NCBI RefSeq assembly: GCF_000024965.1
Contig: NC_013530.1
Span: 1,922,001-1,986,000 of the forward strand
Direction: 5' to 3'
Origin: Xylanimonas cellulosilytica DSM 15894
GTDB lineage: Bacteria > Actinomycetota > Actinomycetes > Actinomycetales > Cellulomonadaceae
DNA length: 64,000 bases
Both the position numbers and the translations under genes were made by a program. A model generated the notes under the pieces. That model saw only the letters and a list, made by a program, of their open reading frames with translations, was not told the DNA's origin and searched no databases. Shown in pieces: positions 1 to 8,071 of the stretch (the stretch's first letter is position 1; every line of letters begins with the position of its first letter).

Positions 1-467
1 TGCTGGCCGTCGTGCTGCTGCTCCTCGGCACCGCCTACGCCGTCCGCCAGATGCTCGCCGGGCGGGCCGAGCCGATGCCGGAACCCATGGACCCGGACAT
101 CCTGGTCAGCGGCGTCCACGCGGCCGCCGGCACGATCGACCTGCCCGTGCTGGTCGACGCGGTCGAGGCCGCGCTCGCCCGCCTCGACGCCGCGGGCACC
201 CCCACCGACGCCGTCGTCGCCGCATGGGTGCTGCTCGAGGAGGCCGCGGCAGCCCACGGCTGGGAGCGGCACCCCTCGCAGACCAGCACCGAGTTCACCG
301 CCCAGCTCCTCGACGTCTCCCCCGCCCCGCCCGAGCACACCGCGACGCTGCGCGGCCTGTACCAGCGGGCCCGCTTCACCGATCACCCGGTCACGCCCGA
401 GCACGTCGCCCAGGCACGGACGGCGCTCGCCGCGATCGCCCGGGCCCTCGACGGGGCGCCCGCATGA
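1..467 (+). CDS. DUF4129 domain protein, C-terminal part (5' end outside window)
   Basis: The reading frame is open from the window edge to the stop at 465-467, so only the C-terminal ~154 residues are visible. It begins inside a hydrophobic segment (LLLLGTAYAVR) and continues into a soluble helical domain with a W-x-x-L-E-E-A-A-x-x-x-G motif and a P-x-E-F-T motif. This is the usual look of the DUF4129 domain that follows the last membrane helix of transglutaminase-associated membrane proteins. The stop overlaps the next start as ATGA. The following membrane protein, MoxR and DUF58 genes form the operon normally associated with DUF4129. The molecular role of the family is unknown; a cell-envelope function is inferred. 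Confidence 0.7.
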   Translation, partial: LAVVLLLLGTAYAVRQMLAGRAEPMPEPMDPDILVSGVHAAAGTIDLPVLVDAVEAALARLDAAGTPTDAVVAAWVLLEEAAAAHGWERHPSQTSTEFTAQLLDVSPAPPEHTATLRGLYQRARFTDHPVTPEHVAQARTALAAIARALDGAPA

Positions 468-991
468 TCCGGCGCCACGTCATCGTCGGCATCGCGGCTG
501 CCGCGTTCGCCGCCATGCTCGTCGGCATCGGGGCCGTCGACGTCACCCGCGCCGCCGTGCTCGTCATCGTCGTGCTGGCCGTCTCGCTGATCCTGGGGAT
601 GCTGCCCGGCACCGACCCCGGGTGGCCGCGGCCACCCGCCGAGGACCGGCCGGGCGGACGCAAGGACCTCAGCGAGCTCGCGTGGGCGGCGCTCACCCGC
701 GACGGGCACGTCGCCGAACGCGTGCTGCGCCGGGTGCGCCGCATCGCCGCCCGTCGCCTGGCGGACCACGGCATCGTCTGGGACGGCCGGCTGGGCGACG
801 GCCTGGACGGCTGGGGCCGCGACGAGCGCGACGCCGCCACGCACCACACCCGCGCCGCCGCACTGCTCGGCGCCGAGACGTTCACCGGGCTCACCACCGC
901 CCGCGCGGTCAGCCCGCGCACCCTGCAGACCTGGTTCCGCGTGCTCGACCGGCTGGTCGAGACACCCGACGACGCGAGGAGTCATCGATGA
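464..991 (+). CDS. Small membrane protein of the MoxR/DUF58 operon
   Basis: This 175-residue protein starts with the ATG that overlaps the upstream TGA. Two hydrophobic helices lie at about residues 5-22 and 30-46, followed by a cytoplasmic, Arg- and Asp-rich helical domain of about 120 residues. I do not recognise a named domain. It sits between DUF4129 and MoxR and is coupled to both by 4-base overlaps, so it is probably an accessory of the same envelope-related chaperone system. It has no catalytic motif that I can see. Confidence 0.65.
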   Translation: MIRRHVIVGIAAAAFAAMLVGIGAVDVTRAAVLVIVVLAVSLILGMLPGTDPGWPRPPAEDRPGGRKDLSELAWAALTRDGHVAERVLRRVRRIAARRLADHGIVWDGRLGDGLDGWGRDERDAATHHTRAAALLGAETFTGLTTARAVSPRTLQTWFRVLDRLVETPDDARSHR

Positions 992-1971
992 CCACCACTG
1001 CCCCCGCCCCGCTCCCGGTGGCCGAGGTCGCCGCGCTCGGCAGGCGTGTGCTCGACGAGGTCGGCACCGCCGTCGTCGGCATGCGCGACGCGCTCGAGAT
1101 CGCGCTGGCGACGGTGCTGGCCGGCGGCCACGTGCTGTTCGAGGACGTGCCGGGCCTGGGCAAGACGCTGGCCGCCCGGTCGCTGGCCACGGCCCTGGGG
1201 CTCGACTTCGCACGTCTCCAGTGCACGCCCGACCTGCTGCCCTCCGACATCACCGGCTCCGCCGTGTTCGACCCGGCGTCCCGGGCGTTCGAGTTCCAGC
1301 CCGGCCCGGTGTTCACCGGCCTGTTCCTGGCTGACGAGATCAACCGCACCGCCCCCAAGACCCAGTCGGCGCTGCTGGAGGCCATGGCCGAGCGGCAGGT
1401 CTCCGTCGACGGCGTCACCCGGCCGTTGCCCCGCCCCTTCCACGTCGTCGCGACGTCGAACCCCGTCGAGTACGAGGGCACCTACCCGCTGCCCGAGGCA
1501 CAGCTCGACCGGTTCATGGTGCGCCTCGCCGTCGGCTATCCCGACCGCGCCCAGGAGGCCGAGGTGCTGCTGCGCCGCGTGGCCCGACGCCAGGAGGCGG
1601 CACCCGTCAGCCCGGTCGTCGACGCCGCCACCGTGCTGGCCATGCAGGCGGGCGTCGAGGCCGTCGCGGTGGACCGCGACGTCGTGCGGTACTGCGTCGA
1701 CCTGGCGGCCGCCACCCGTTCGCACACCTCGCTCGAGGTGGGCGCCTCGCCGCGCGGTTCGCAAAACCTGCTGCTGCTCGCCCGTGCCGTCGCCGTCCTG
1801 GCCGGGCGTGACTACGCCCTGCCGGAGGACGTCAAGCGGGTCGCGGTGCCCGTGCTCGCCCACCGCCTCACGCTGACGCCGACGGCGTGGGCGTCAGCGG
1901 TGCGCGCCGAGGACGTCGTGACGGACCTGCTGCGCACCGTGGCCGGGCCCGCCACCGTGGGGCGCGCGTGA
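988..1971 (+). CDS. MoxR-family AAA+ ATPase
   Basis: This 327-residue protein starts at ATG 988, which overlaps the previous stop as ATGA. Walker A is G-L-G-K-T at residues 56-60, after the family signature FEDVP. Walker B is LFLADEINR at 112-120, and the MoxR-typical sequence TSNPVEYEGTYPLPEAQLDRF follows as sensor 1 and box elements. MoxR ATPases act as chaperones that mature or insert metal centres into partner proteins, often with a DUF58/VWA protein. The next gene here is DUF58. The substrate of this copy is unknown. Confidence 0.92.
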   Translation: MTTTAPAPLPVAEVAALGRRVLDEVGTAVVGMRDALEIALATVLAGGHVLFEDVPGLGKTLAARSLATALGLDFARLQCTPDLLPSDITGSAVFDPASRAFEFQPGPVFTGLFLADEINRTAPKTQSALLEAMAERQVSVDGVTRPLPRPFHVVATSNPVEYEGTYPLPEAQLDRFMVRLAVGYPDRAQEAEVLLRRVARRQEAAPVSPVVDAATVLAMQAGVEAVAVDRDVVRYCVDLAAATRSHTSLEVGASPRGSQNLLLLARAVAVLAGRDYALPEDVKRVAVPVLAHRLTLTPTAWASAVRAEDVVTDLLRTVAGPATVGRA

Positions 1972-3275
1972 AGTCCAGGTCCTGGCACCCGAGCCCGGCC
2001 GCCACGGGCACCGTGGTCGTCGGGCTGTGCACCCTGCTCGCCGGGGTGCTCCTCGGGCAGGCCGACGTCGCCCTGATCGGGGTGCCGCTCGTGCTCGCCG
2101 TGGTGCTCGGCCGGTCGCAGCGCCCCACCGGCTCGACGAGCGTGTCCTTCGAGCCGGGCCACCCCACCGAAGTGCCGGGGGTCATCGAGGAGACGCTGCA
2201 CGTGGTGCCCGCTCCGGGGGCCGACGTCGTCCACGTGCGCGTGTTCGCCCCCGGGCACCGGCCGGTCGAGGCCGTGCTGCCCGGCGGTGGCCCGCGCGCG
2301 CTTCCCCTGCGGCTGGCATCCGAGCGCACCGGACCGCAGCGGACCTTCCACGTCGACGTGCGGGCCCGCGGGGTGGCGGACGTGACCACCGAGGACGCGA
2401 CCAGCGTCGAGGCCGCCCACCGTCTCGTGCTGCCCGAGGCGGCGCACCTCGGCCGGGTGCCGGTGTCCCCCCGGCTGCGTGGCCTGACCGGCCCGCGGGC
2501 CTCGCGCCGCCTCGGCGACGGGTCCGAGCTGCGCGACGTGCACCCGTTGGCTCCCGGCGACCGGCTGCGCCGCGTGGACTGGCGCGCCACCGCACGCCGG
2601 TCCCCCACCCTCGAGTCGCTGCACGTGCGCCGCACCTTCGCCACCGCCGAGGCCGCCGCCGTCCTGGTGATCGACTCACGCGACGACGTCGGTCCCGACC
2701 TGCACACCTGGCGCGGCAGCGAACCCCAGCGCGTCGACGAGGCCACGTCGCTGGACCTGGCCCGGCACGCCGCCGCGTCCGTCGCGACCGCGCTCGTCGG
2801 GGCCGGGGACCGGGTCGGGCTCGAGGACCTCGCCCGACGCCGTCGCCCCCTCGCCCCCGCCACCGGCAAGCGGCACCTGCGGCGCATCCTGCACGCCCTC
2901 GCCGTCGCCGCGCCCGTCGGGGACCCGTCGCACCGGGTGCGCCCGCCGCAGGTTCCCACCGACGCGATCGTGTACCTGTTCACCACCCTGCTCGACTCCG
3001 CCGCACCTGACCTGGTCGAGCAGTGGGTGGAGCGCGGCGTCCCCGTCGTTGTCATCGACACGCTGCCCGCGGTCCAGCCCGTCAGCGAGAAGCACCTGCG
3101 CCTGGCCTGGCGCGTCACCGCGATGGAACGGGCCGACCGCATGCGCGCCCTCGCGGCGCGCGGCGTGCCCGTGCTGCAGTGGGCGGGGCGCGACCGAGAG
3201 CAGGCCGCCACCCGGTTCGAGCTGCTCGTGCGCTCCGCCGAACGCCATCAGCCCACGGCGGGAGCGGGACGATGA
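1968..3275 (+). CDS. DUF58 domain-containing protein
   Basis: The GTG start at 1968 overlaps the MoxR stop as GTGA, giving 435 residues. Two N-terminal hydrophobic helices (about residues 12-48) are followed by an immunoglobulin-like stretch. The DUF58 core follows at about 190-240, with the motif LAPGDRLRRVDWRATARR and then a VWA-like strand ending in VIDSRDD. DUF58 proteins are membrane-anchored partners of MoxR ATPases, and the fixed neighbour order here supports that. No signal peptide cleavage site is evident; the N-terminal helices probably anchor it. Confidence 0.88.
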   Translation: MKSRSWHPSPAATGTVVVGLCTLLAGVLLGQADVALIGVPLVLAVVLGRSQRPTGSTSVSFEPGHPTEVPGVIEETLHVVPAPGADVVHVRVFAPGHRPVEAVLPGGGPRALPLRLASERTGPQRTFHVDVRARGVADVTTEDATSVEAAHRLVLPEAAHLGRVPVSPRLRGLTGPRASRRLGDGSELRDVHPLAPGDRLRRVDWRATARRSPTLESLHVRRTFATAEAAAVLVIDSRDDVGPDLHTWRGSEPQRVDEATSLDLARHAAASVATALVGAGDRVGLEDLARRRRPLAPATGKRHLRRILHALAVAAPVGDPSHRVRPPQVPTDAIVYLFTTLLDSAAPDLVEQWVERGVPVVVIDTLPAVQPVSEKHLRLAWRVTAMERADRMRALAARGVPVLQWAGRDREQAATRFELLVRSAERHQPTAGAGR

Positions 3276-3811
3276 CCCACCGTCCGCTGCCCCGAGTCGA
3301 GGTCGAGCTGGGCCGCACCGTGCCCGGATCGGCCCTGCACGCCGCCGCCGTGCTGGTCACGGGCGGGACGCCGCTCCTGGCCGCCCTGGGATCGTCCGCG
3401 ACAGGTGAGTTCCTGGCGTTCTGGATCCTGGGCGCGGTGGCGATCGGCGGCTGGGCGGCATGGCGCCCGGGTCATCCGCCTGCCCTCACCGGCGCCGCGA
3501 CCACCGCGCTCCTGCTCGCCGTCGCCTCCGCGGACGGCGGGGTGTCCGCTGCGCTCTGGCTCGCCCCGCTCGCGTACCTGGGCATCCGGCTGAGCACGTG
3601 GGCCGCCGCGACCGGTCTCACCACCCGCGTCGAGGTCGCGGCTCTCGCCCGGTCGGCCCGCGCCGACGGCGTCGTGGTCGTCGTCACCCTGCTCGTCGGG
3701 GCGGTGGCATCGGTCCTCGACGGCGGGTCCGTCACCGGTCTCGTCATCGGTGCCGTCGCGCTGCTCGGGCTGGTGCTCCTGGTGCTGCGCACCCAGGATG
3801 GTCGCCCATGA
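3272..3811 (+). CDS. Integral membrane protein of the MoxR/DUF58 operon
   Basis: This 179-residue protein has an ATG start overlapping the DUF58 stop as ATGA. Five hydrophobic segments can be counted: about residues 22-38, 46-60, 72-90, 92-108 and a pair in the C-terminal 50 residues. It has almost no soluble domain and no known motif. Its coupling to DUF58 suggests it belongs to the same membrane complex, but its function is unrecognised. Confidence 0.65.
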   Translation: MTHRPLPRVEVELGRTVPGSALHAAAVLVTGGTPLLAALGSSATGEFLAFWILGAVAIGGWAAWRPGHPPALTGAATTALLLAVASADGGVSAALWLAPLAYLGIRLSTWAAATGLTTRVEVAALARSARADGVVVVVTLLVGAVASVLDGGSVTGLVIGAVALLGLVLLVLRTQDGRP

Positions 3812-4503
3812 CGGGAACCCTGCGCCCCTACGCCCCGACGGACCGCGACGCGATCGCCGAGGTGTGCCTGCGGACCGGCGACGCCGGCGGCGACGCGCGC
3901 GGTCTCTACCGTGCCAGCACGCTCCTGGCCGACGTCTACGCCCTGCCCTACGTAGACCTCGAGCCCGCGACGGCGTTCGTCGTCGTCCTGCCCGACGACG
4001 CTGCGCCCGACGATGCCGCCCGTGCGGGGCAGGACGCCGTGCTGCGGGTCGCCGACGGCGTGCTGGTCGGGTACGTCCTCGGCGCACCGGACACCGTCGC
4101 GTTCGTCGAGCGGTGGTCGCGCGAGTGGACGCCCGGGTACCTCGAACGGCACCCCGCACCGGCCCTGCCACCGGCGTCGGGCGGGCCCGGGTACACCGAG
4201 GCGCAGCTCTGGCACGACGGCGCCCACCCTGAGCGGATGCTCAGCCCTGGCCCCGACGTGCTGGCCGACTACCCCGCGCACCTGCACATCGACCTGCTCC
4301 CCCAGGCCCAGGGGCAGGGGTGGGGCCGCCGCCTGATCGGCACGCTCTGCGAGGCGCTGGCCGCGCGCGGCGTCCCCGGCGTCCACCTCTCGTACGCCGC
4401 GTCGAACACGAACGCGCGCGCCTTCTACGACCGCCTCGGCTTCGTGGAGCTGCCAGGGTCCTCCCCGGACGCGCCGCTGATGGGGCTGGCGACGCAGGGC
4501 TGA
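3808..4503 (+). CDS. GNAT-family N-acetyltransferase
   Basis: This 231-residue protein starts at ATG 3808, overlapping the previous stop as ATGA. The GNAT acetyl-CoA loop is seen as QAQGQGWGRRLI, preceded by the strand LHIDLLPQ. The C-terminal signature SNTNARAFYDRLGF is typical of bacterial GNATs. The region between about residues 55 and 150 carries an insertion containing W-x-x-E-W-x-P-G-Y. The acceptor substrate cannot be deduced. It is the last gene of the MoxR/DUF58 transcription unit; Dps follows with its own ribosome site. Confidence 0.82.
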   Translation: MTGTLRPYAPTDRDAIAEVCLRTGDAGGDARGLYRASTLLADVYALPYVDLEPATAFVVVLPDDAAPDDAARAGQDAVLRVADGVLVGYVLGAPDTVAFVERWSREWTPGYLERHPAPALPPASGGPGYTEAQLWHDGAHPERMLSPGPDVLADYPAHLHIDLLPQAQGQGWGRRLIGTLCEALAARGVPGVHLSYAASNTNARAFYDRLGFVELPGSSPDAPLMGLATQG

Positions 4504-4578
4504 CCCGATCTTGTGGCGAGTCCGACGGTGCACGCCCAGGATGGAGGCGACCGGCTGATCCCACCTACGGAGGTTGAC

Positions 4579-5136
4579 ATGCCTGCACTGCCCCGGTTCA
4601 CGGTCCCCTCGCTGTCGAAGGAGAAGGGCGGCAAGGTCGCCGCCATCCTGCAGGAGCGGCTCCACGCCCTCAACGACCTTCACCTGACGCTCAAGCACGT
4701 CCACTGGAACGTGGTCGGGCCGCACTTCATCGCCGTGCACGAGATGCTCGACCCGCAGGTCGACGCCGTGCGGCTCATGGTCGACACGATCGCCGAGCGC
4801 ATCGCCACGCTCGGCGTCCCGCCCGTCGGCACCCCGGGCGCCCTCGTCAAGGCGCGCACCTGGGACGACTACTCCCTCGGCCGCGCCTCGGCGATCGAGC
4901 ACCTCGGTGCCCTCGACGAGGTGTACGAGGGCGTCATCACCGCGCACCGCAAGGCCGCCGACGACACCGAGTCGCTGGACACGGTGACGAACGACCTGCT
5001 GGTCGGCCACCTCCACGAGCTCGAGCAGTTCCACTGGTTCATCCGCGCCCACCTGGAGAACTCGGGCGGCTCGCTGTCCACCGAGGGCGCGAAGACGGAG
5101 CTCGACGCCGCGAGCGAGGCGAAGAAGGGCGCCTGA
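4579..5136 (+). CDS. dps: Dps/ferritin-like DNA-protection protein
   Basis: This 185-residue protein starts at ATG 4579, behind a clear ACGGAGG ribosome site at 4566-4572. The ferroxidase signature is present: KHVHWNVVGPHF supplies the histidine, and HEMLDPQVD supplies the Asp/Glu ligands shared between subunits. LHELEQFHWF lies in the fourth helix. Dps oxidises ferrous iron with hydrogen peroxide and stores it as a ferric core in a 12-mer, shielding DNA. The C-terminal Lys/Ala-rich tail (AASEAKKGA) may contact DNA. It is followed by a convergent gene. Confidence 0.93.
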   Translation: MPALPRFTVPSLSKEKGGKVAAILQERLHALNDLHLTLKHVHWNVVGPHFIAVHEMLDPQVDAVRLMVDTIAERIATLGVPPVGTPGALVKARTWDDYSLGRASAIEHLGALDEVYEGVITAHRKAADDTESLDTVTNDLLVGHLHELEQFHWFIRAHLENSGGSLSTEGAKTELDAASEAKKGA

Positions 5137-5191
5137 CCCCCTCGTCCTGGCAGGCGGTTGCTCGGAACAGGGGCGCGCTGTGTGCTGGAGG

Positions 5192-5209
5192 CGCTTGGCA
5201 CACTATTTT
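5192..5209. repeat. Left copy of a direct repeat flanking the recombinase-like gene
   Basis: The sequence CGCTTGGCACACT followed by ATTTT matches the copy at 5897-5913 (CGCTTGGCATACT then TTTT) with one substitution and one missing base. The stop codon of the minus-strand recombinase-like gene lies inside it. It could be an element end or a target duplication. Confidence 0.55.
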
Positions 5210-5883
5210 GTCTCGACGTCGATCTCTCGCCCGGGGTCGGGTGCGCCGGCCTCCACCCACGCCCGCCGCACCTGCTCGAACCGGGTGGGCAGCGGCGGGC
5301 GCAGGGCGCCGTAGCGGGCGTTCGTGCGCAGCACGAAGCGGCGCCAGGAGAGCACCAGCCCTTGCTTCGTGATCGGCAGGCCGCTGGCCACGGTCGTGCC
5401 GTTGTCGTGGGTGTGGTGCACCGTCAGGAGCAGCGCGCGCGGCACCGAGCCTTCGAGCTCCGCGGCCAGCTCGAGTCGCACGTCCATCCAGTGCTTGAGC
5501 ACCAGCACCACCTCCGGCGGGATCCGGTGCACGCGCACCGTGCGGTGCTTGCCGTGCCGCACGACGACGCTCCCCTCCCCCGTGTGCGCCCCGGCTCCGC
5601 CCAGGTCCAGGTCCTCGACCCGCAACCGCAGCAGATCCCCGTACCGCGCCCCCGTCGACCGGGTCAGCCCGGCGATGACGGCCAGCCGCACCACCTCGGC
5701 CTTGCCCCCGGCCCGCAGCGCCTCGACACCCAGCTCCCGCCACACCCACTCGGCCTCCCCGAGCCCCACGGGAGGCCGCGGGTACCGCCCCACCGCTGCG
5801 GAAACGGTCCCGGGAGTCGTGGCGGGCGGAGGACTCGGTTCCGGGCCCGTCGAGGGCTCGGGGTGCGGCGTGACGTGGGACAT
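5203..5883 (-). CDS. Degenerate tyrosine-recombinase-like protein
   Basis: This 226-residue protein begins with a Pro-rich N-terminus. The sequence GLTRSTGARYGDLLRLRVEDLDL (about 72-94) matches the helix bearing the first catalytic Arg (Arg80) of phage integrases. VVVRHGKHRTVRVHRIP (about 106-122) matches the beta hairpin bearing the catalytic Lys. The expected H-x-x-R box is replaced by PLPTRFEQVRRAW (about 198-209), and no C-terminal Tyr nucleophile is present. It also lacks most of the core-binding domain. It is therefore either an inactive relic or a DNA-binding derivative. Imperfect direct repeats lie at both ends of the ORF (5192-5209 and 5897-5913); the stop codon TAG sits inside one of them. 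Confidence 0.6.
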   Translation of the reverse strand: MSHVTPHPEPSTGPEPSPPPATTPGTVSAAVGRYPRPPVGLGEAEWVWRELGVEALRAGGKAEVVRLAVIAGLTRSTGARYGDLLRLRVEDLDLGGAGAHTGEGSVVVRHGKHRTVRVHRIPPEVVLVLKHWMDVRLELAAELEGSVPRALLLTVHHTHDNGTTVASGLPITKQGLVLSWRRFVLRTNARYGALRPPLPTRFEQVRRAWVEAGAPDPGREIDVETK

Positions 5884-5896
5884 GACGCGAGTCTGC

Positions 5897-5913
5897 CGCT
5901 TGGCATACTTTTT
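5897..5913. repeat. Right copy of a direct repeat flanking the recombinase-like gene
   Basis: This copy (CGCTTGGCATACT then TTTT) lies 14 bases upstream of the recombinase-like start codon. On the minus strand it reads AAAAAGTATGCCAAGCG, so it could also contribute to that gene's promoter. Confidence 0.55.
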
Positions 5914-5942
5914 CCGGCGATCACGTGCAGCGTGTCGCCGAC

Positions 5943-5948
5943 TAGGGT
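5943..5948 (+). promoter_or_regulatory. Candidate -10 element of the YigZ gene (leaderless)
   Basis: The hexamer TAGGGT ends 6 bases before the GTG start at 5955. This spacing places transcription start at the start codon. No separate upstream ribosome site with normal spacing is present. Confidence 0.5.
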
Positions 5949-5954
5949 CAGGAG

Positions 5955-6602
5955 GTGGCTCCCGCCCTGCCCTCGACCATCGCCGCGCCCGTCGACCACG
6001 AGCTCGTCGTCAAGAAGTCGCGGTTCCTCGCGCACCTGCACCCCGTCGCCAGCGTCGCAGAGGCCGACGCCGTCGTGGCGCGCATCCGCAAGGAGCACTG
6101 GGACGCCCGGCACCACTGCGTCGCCCTCGTCGTCGGCACGCACGCCGACCAGCAGCGCTCCACCGACGACGGCGAGCCCTCGGGCACCGCCGGCGTGCCG
6201 ATGCTCGAGGTGCTGCGCCACCGGCAGGTCACCGACGTCGTCGCCGTGGTCACGCGCTACTTCGGCGGGGTGCTGCTGGGTGCGGGCGGGCTGGTGCGCG
6301 CCTACTCCTCCGCCGTCTCCGAGGCGCTCGACCGCGCCCGCACCGTCCACCGGCGGATCCTCACGCAGGTCCACCTCGACGTGCCGCACGCCGACGCCGG
6401 TCGCCTCGACCACCTGCTGCGCGACTGGGCCGGCACGCACGGCGCGGTGCTCGGTGAGACCGAGTACCGGGACGTCGCCCGGCTCACGCTGCTCGTGCCG
6501 CCCGCCGAGCTCGGCACGCTCGCCGACGACGTCGCCGCGGCCACCGCCGGTGCGCTGACACCGGTGCCGGGCGAGCAGCGCGTCGTCGACGTGCCGGCCT
6601 GA
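5955..6602 (+). CDS. yigZ: YigZ/IMPACT family protein (UPF0029)
   Basis: This 215-residue protein has the family's two signatures: DDGEPSGTAGVPMLEVL (about residues 74-90) and VTRYFGGVLLGAGGLVRAY (about 98-116). The N-terminal UPF0029 fold is followed by a ferredoxin-like DUF1949 C-terminal domain. The family is related to eukaryotic IMPACT, a regulator of Gcn2. The bacterial function is uncertain, with RNA or ribosome-related binding proposed. GTG 5955 is chosen because the family N-terminus aligns there and a -10 hexamer lies 6 bases upstream. Confidence 0.88.
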   Translation: MAPALPSTIAAPVDHELVVKKSRFLAHLHPVASVAEADAVVARIRKEHWDARHHCVALVVGTHADQQRSTDDGEPSGTAGVPMLEVLRHRQVTDVVAVVTRYFGGVLLGAGGLVRAYSSAVSEALDRARTVHRRILTQVHLDVPHADAGRLDHLLRDWAGTHGAVLGETEYRDVARLTLLVPPAELGTLADDVAAATAGALTPVPGEQRVVDVPA

Positions 6603-6626
6603 CGCACACCGCCCGCAAGCGACGAC

Positions 6627-8021
6627 TCAGCCGGCGACGACGCCGTCCGCCGTGACCGCTGCGCCGTCCGGCACCACCGACGGGCTCCCGGCGTCGGGGA
6701 GCACGGCGTCTCCCTGCACCCGCACGTCGGCGCCGAACGTCCAGTCGCCGTCGACCGTCAGCGCCGTCGCCTCGCGCAGCGAGGGCGGACCGGCCGGGAA
6801 GCGAGCATCGAACCCGGCGATCGTCTTGTAGGCCTTGCTGAGCGACACCAGCGGGGCGGGCACCTGCGCCACGACCCGGAAGTCGTCGGTGAGGGCGTAC
6901 ACGTCCGAGCGCAGCACCAGCAGGTCGTTGGTGGTCTTGACGGGCAGGAACCGCTCGCGGCCCACCTCGATCGCGGTAGCCCCCTCGAAGACGGCGACGG
7001 CGGCACCCATCGCGGACTCGATCTGCACGACCGGGGTCGAGGCAGGGTCCGCCGGGTCGACGGTCTTGTCGTTGCGGATCAGCGGCAGCTCCAGCACTCC
7101 CCCGGTCCGGTCCAGCTCGGCGGCCAGCGCCTCCAGGTCGAACCACAGGTTGTTCGTGTGGAAGTAGCGGTGCCGTGCCGGGTCGAGCGACACGGCGACG
7201 TCGTCGGGGTGCGTCTGCGCGGTCTCACGCTGCACGATCCGGCCGTCGGCCTTGCGGACCACGAGCTGGCCGCCCTTGACGTCCGCGGGCGTCTTGAGGC
7301 ACATCTCCGCCGCGTACGGGGCGCCTGACGCCGCGAACCAGCCCGCGATGCGGGCGTCGGGGGCGGCGCCGAGGTTGTCCGAGTTGGACACGCTCGCGTA
7401 CCGGAACCCGGCGTCCAGCAGCGCGCGCACGACGCCGCCTGCGTGCAGTGCGGGGTACAGGTCCCCGTGGCCGGGCGGGCACCACTCCAGGTCCGGGTCG
7501 GCGGGCCACTCGACGGGCGTCAGGTCGTCGGCCCGCAGCTTGGGCTCGCGGTTCTGCAGGAAGTCCAGCGGCAGCCCGTCGACGGCGACGTCGTCGTACC
7601 GGCCCAGCAGCGCGAGCGTGTCGTCCTGCGTGCGGAACGAGTTCATGAGGATCAGCGGCAGGCGCGTCCCGGTGGAGGCCCGGGCCGCACGCACCTGGCC
7701 GACGATGACGTCGAGGAACGTGAGCTCGCCGCGGACCGGCAGCAGCGACTTGGCCTTGTCCATGCCCATCGAGGTGCCCAGGCCACCGTTGAGCTTGATG
7801 ATCGCCGTCTTCGCCAGCGCGGCGGCCGCGTCGTCGTCGGACAGCCCGAGAGCGTCCGCCCGGGCGAGCTGCGGCAGGGGGTCGACGTCGTCCTCGCGGA
7901 CCAGGCCCGACACTCCGGACTCCAGGAGCCCGTAGAACCGGGTGAACGTCTCGATCGCGGCGGGCGCCACGCCCGCGGCCGTCATCTTCTCGCGTGCCTG
8001 CTGCAGGCCGGTGTCGGTCAT
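6627..8021 (-). CDS. UTP--glucose-1-phosphate uridylyltransferase, eukaryotic type
   Basis: This 464-residue protein makes UDP-glucose from UTP and glucose-1-phosphate in the cytoplasm. The nucleotide-binding loop KLNGGLGTSMGMDKAKSLL lies at about residues 74-92. Uridine- and sugar-contacting motifs NSFRTQDDT, EWCPPGHGD and SNSDNLGA follow, with FHTNNLWF and LPVKTTNDLL further on. This is the UGP1/UGPase architecture and is unrelated to bacterial GalU. The C-terminal beta-helix is short. It is convergent with yigZ. Its ATG is preceded by TAGGGT at 7-base spacing. Confidence 0.9.
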   Translation of the reverse strand: MTDTGLQQAREKMTAAGVAPAAIETFTRFYGLLESGVSGLVREDDVDPLPQLARADALGLSDDDAAAALAKTAIIKLNGGLGTSMGMDKAKSLLPVRGELTFLDVIVGQVRAARASTGTRLPLILMNSFRTQDDTLALLGRYDDVAVDGLPLDFLQNREPKLRADDLTPVEWPADPDLEWCPPGHGDLYPALHAGGVVRALLDAGFRYASVSNSDNLGAAPDARIAGWFAASGAPYAAEMCLKTPADVKGGQLVVRKADGRIVQRETAQTHPDDVAVSLDPARHRYFHTNNLWFDLEALAAELDRTGGVLELPLIRNDKTVDPADPASTPVVQIESAMGAAVAVFEGATAIEVGRERFLPVKTTNDLLVLRSDVYALTDDFRVVAQVPAPLVSLSKAYKTIAGFDARFPAGPPSLREATALTVDGDWTFGADVRVQGDAVLPDAGSPSVVPDGAAVTADGVVAG

Positions 8022-8028
8022 GGTCCGC

Positions 8029-8034
8029 ACCCTA
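8029..8034 (-). promoter_or_regulatory. Candidate -10 element of the UDP-glucose pyrophosphorylase gene (leaderless)
   Basis: On the minus strand the hexamer TAGGGT lies 7 bases before the ATG at 8021, which would start the transcript at or next to the start codon. Confidence 0.5.
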
Positions 8035-8071
8035 ACCGCGCGCGGTGACAGCCGCGGGAACAGGGCGTGAA

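Noticed and set aside
5203-5883. An active phage integrase with attachment site
   Set aside because: Catalytic HxxR and Tyr are missing, no tRNA gene or other phage genes are nearby, and the bracketed segment holds only this ORF.
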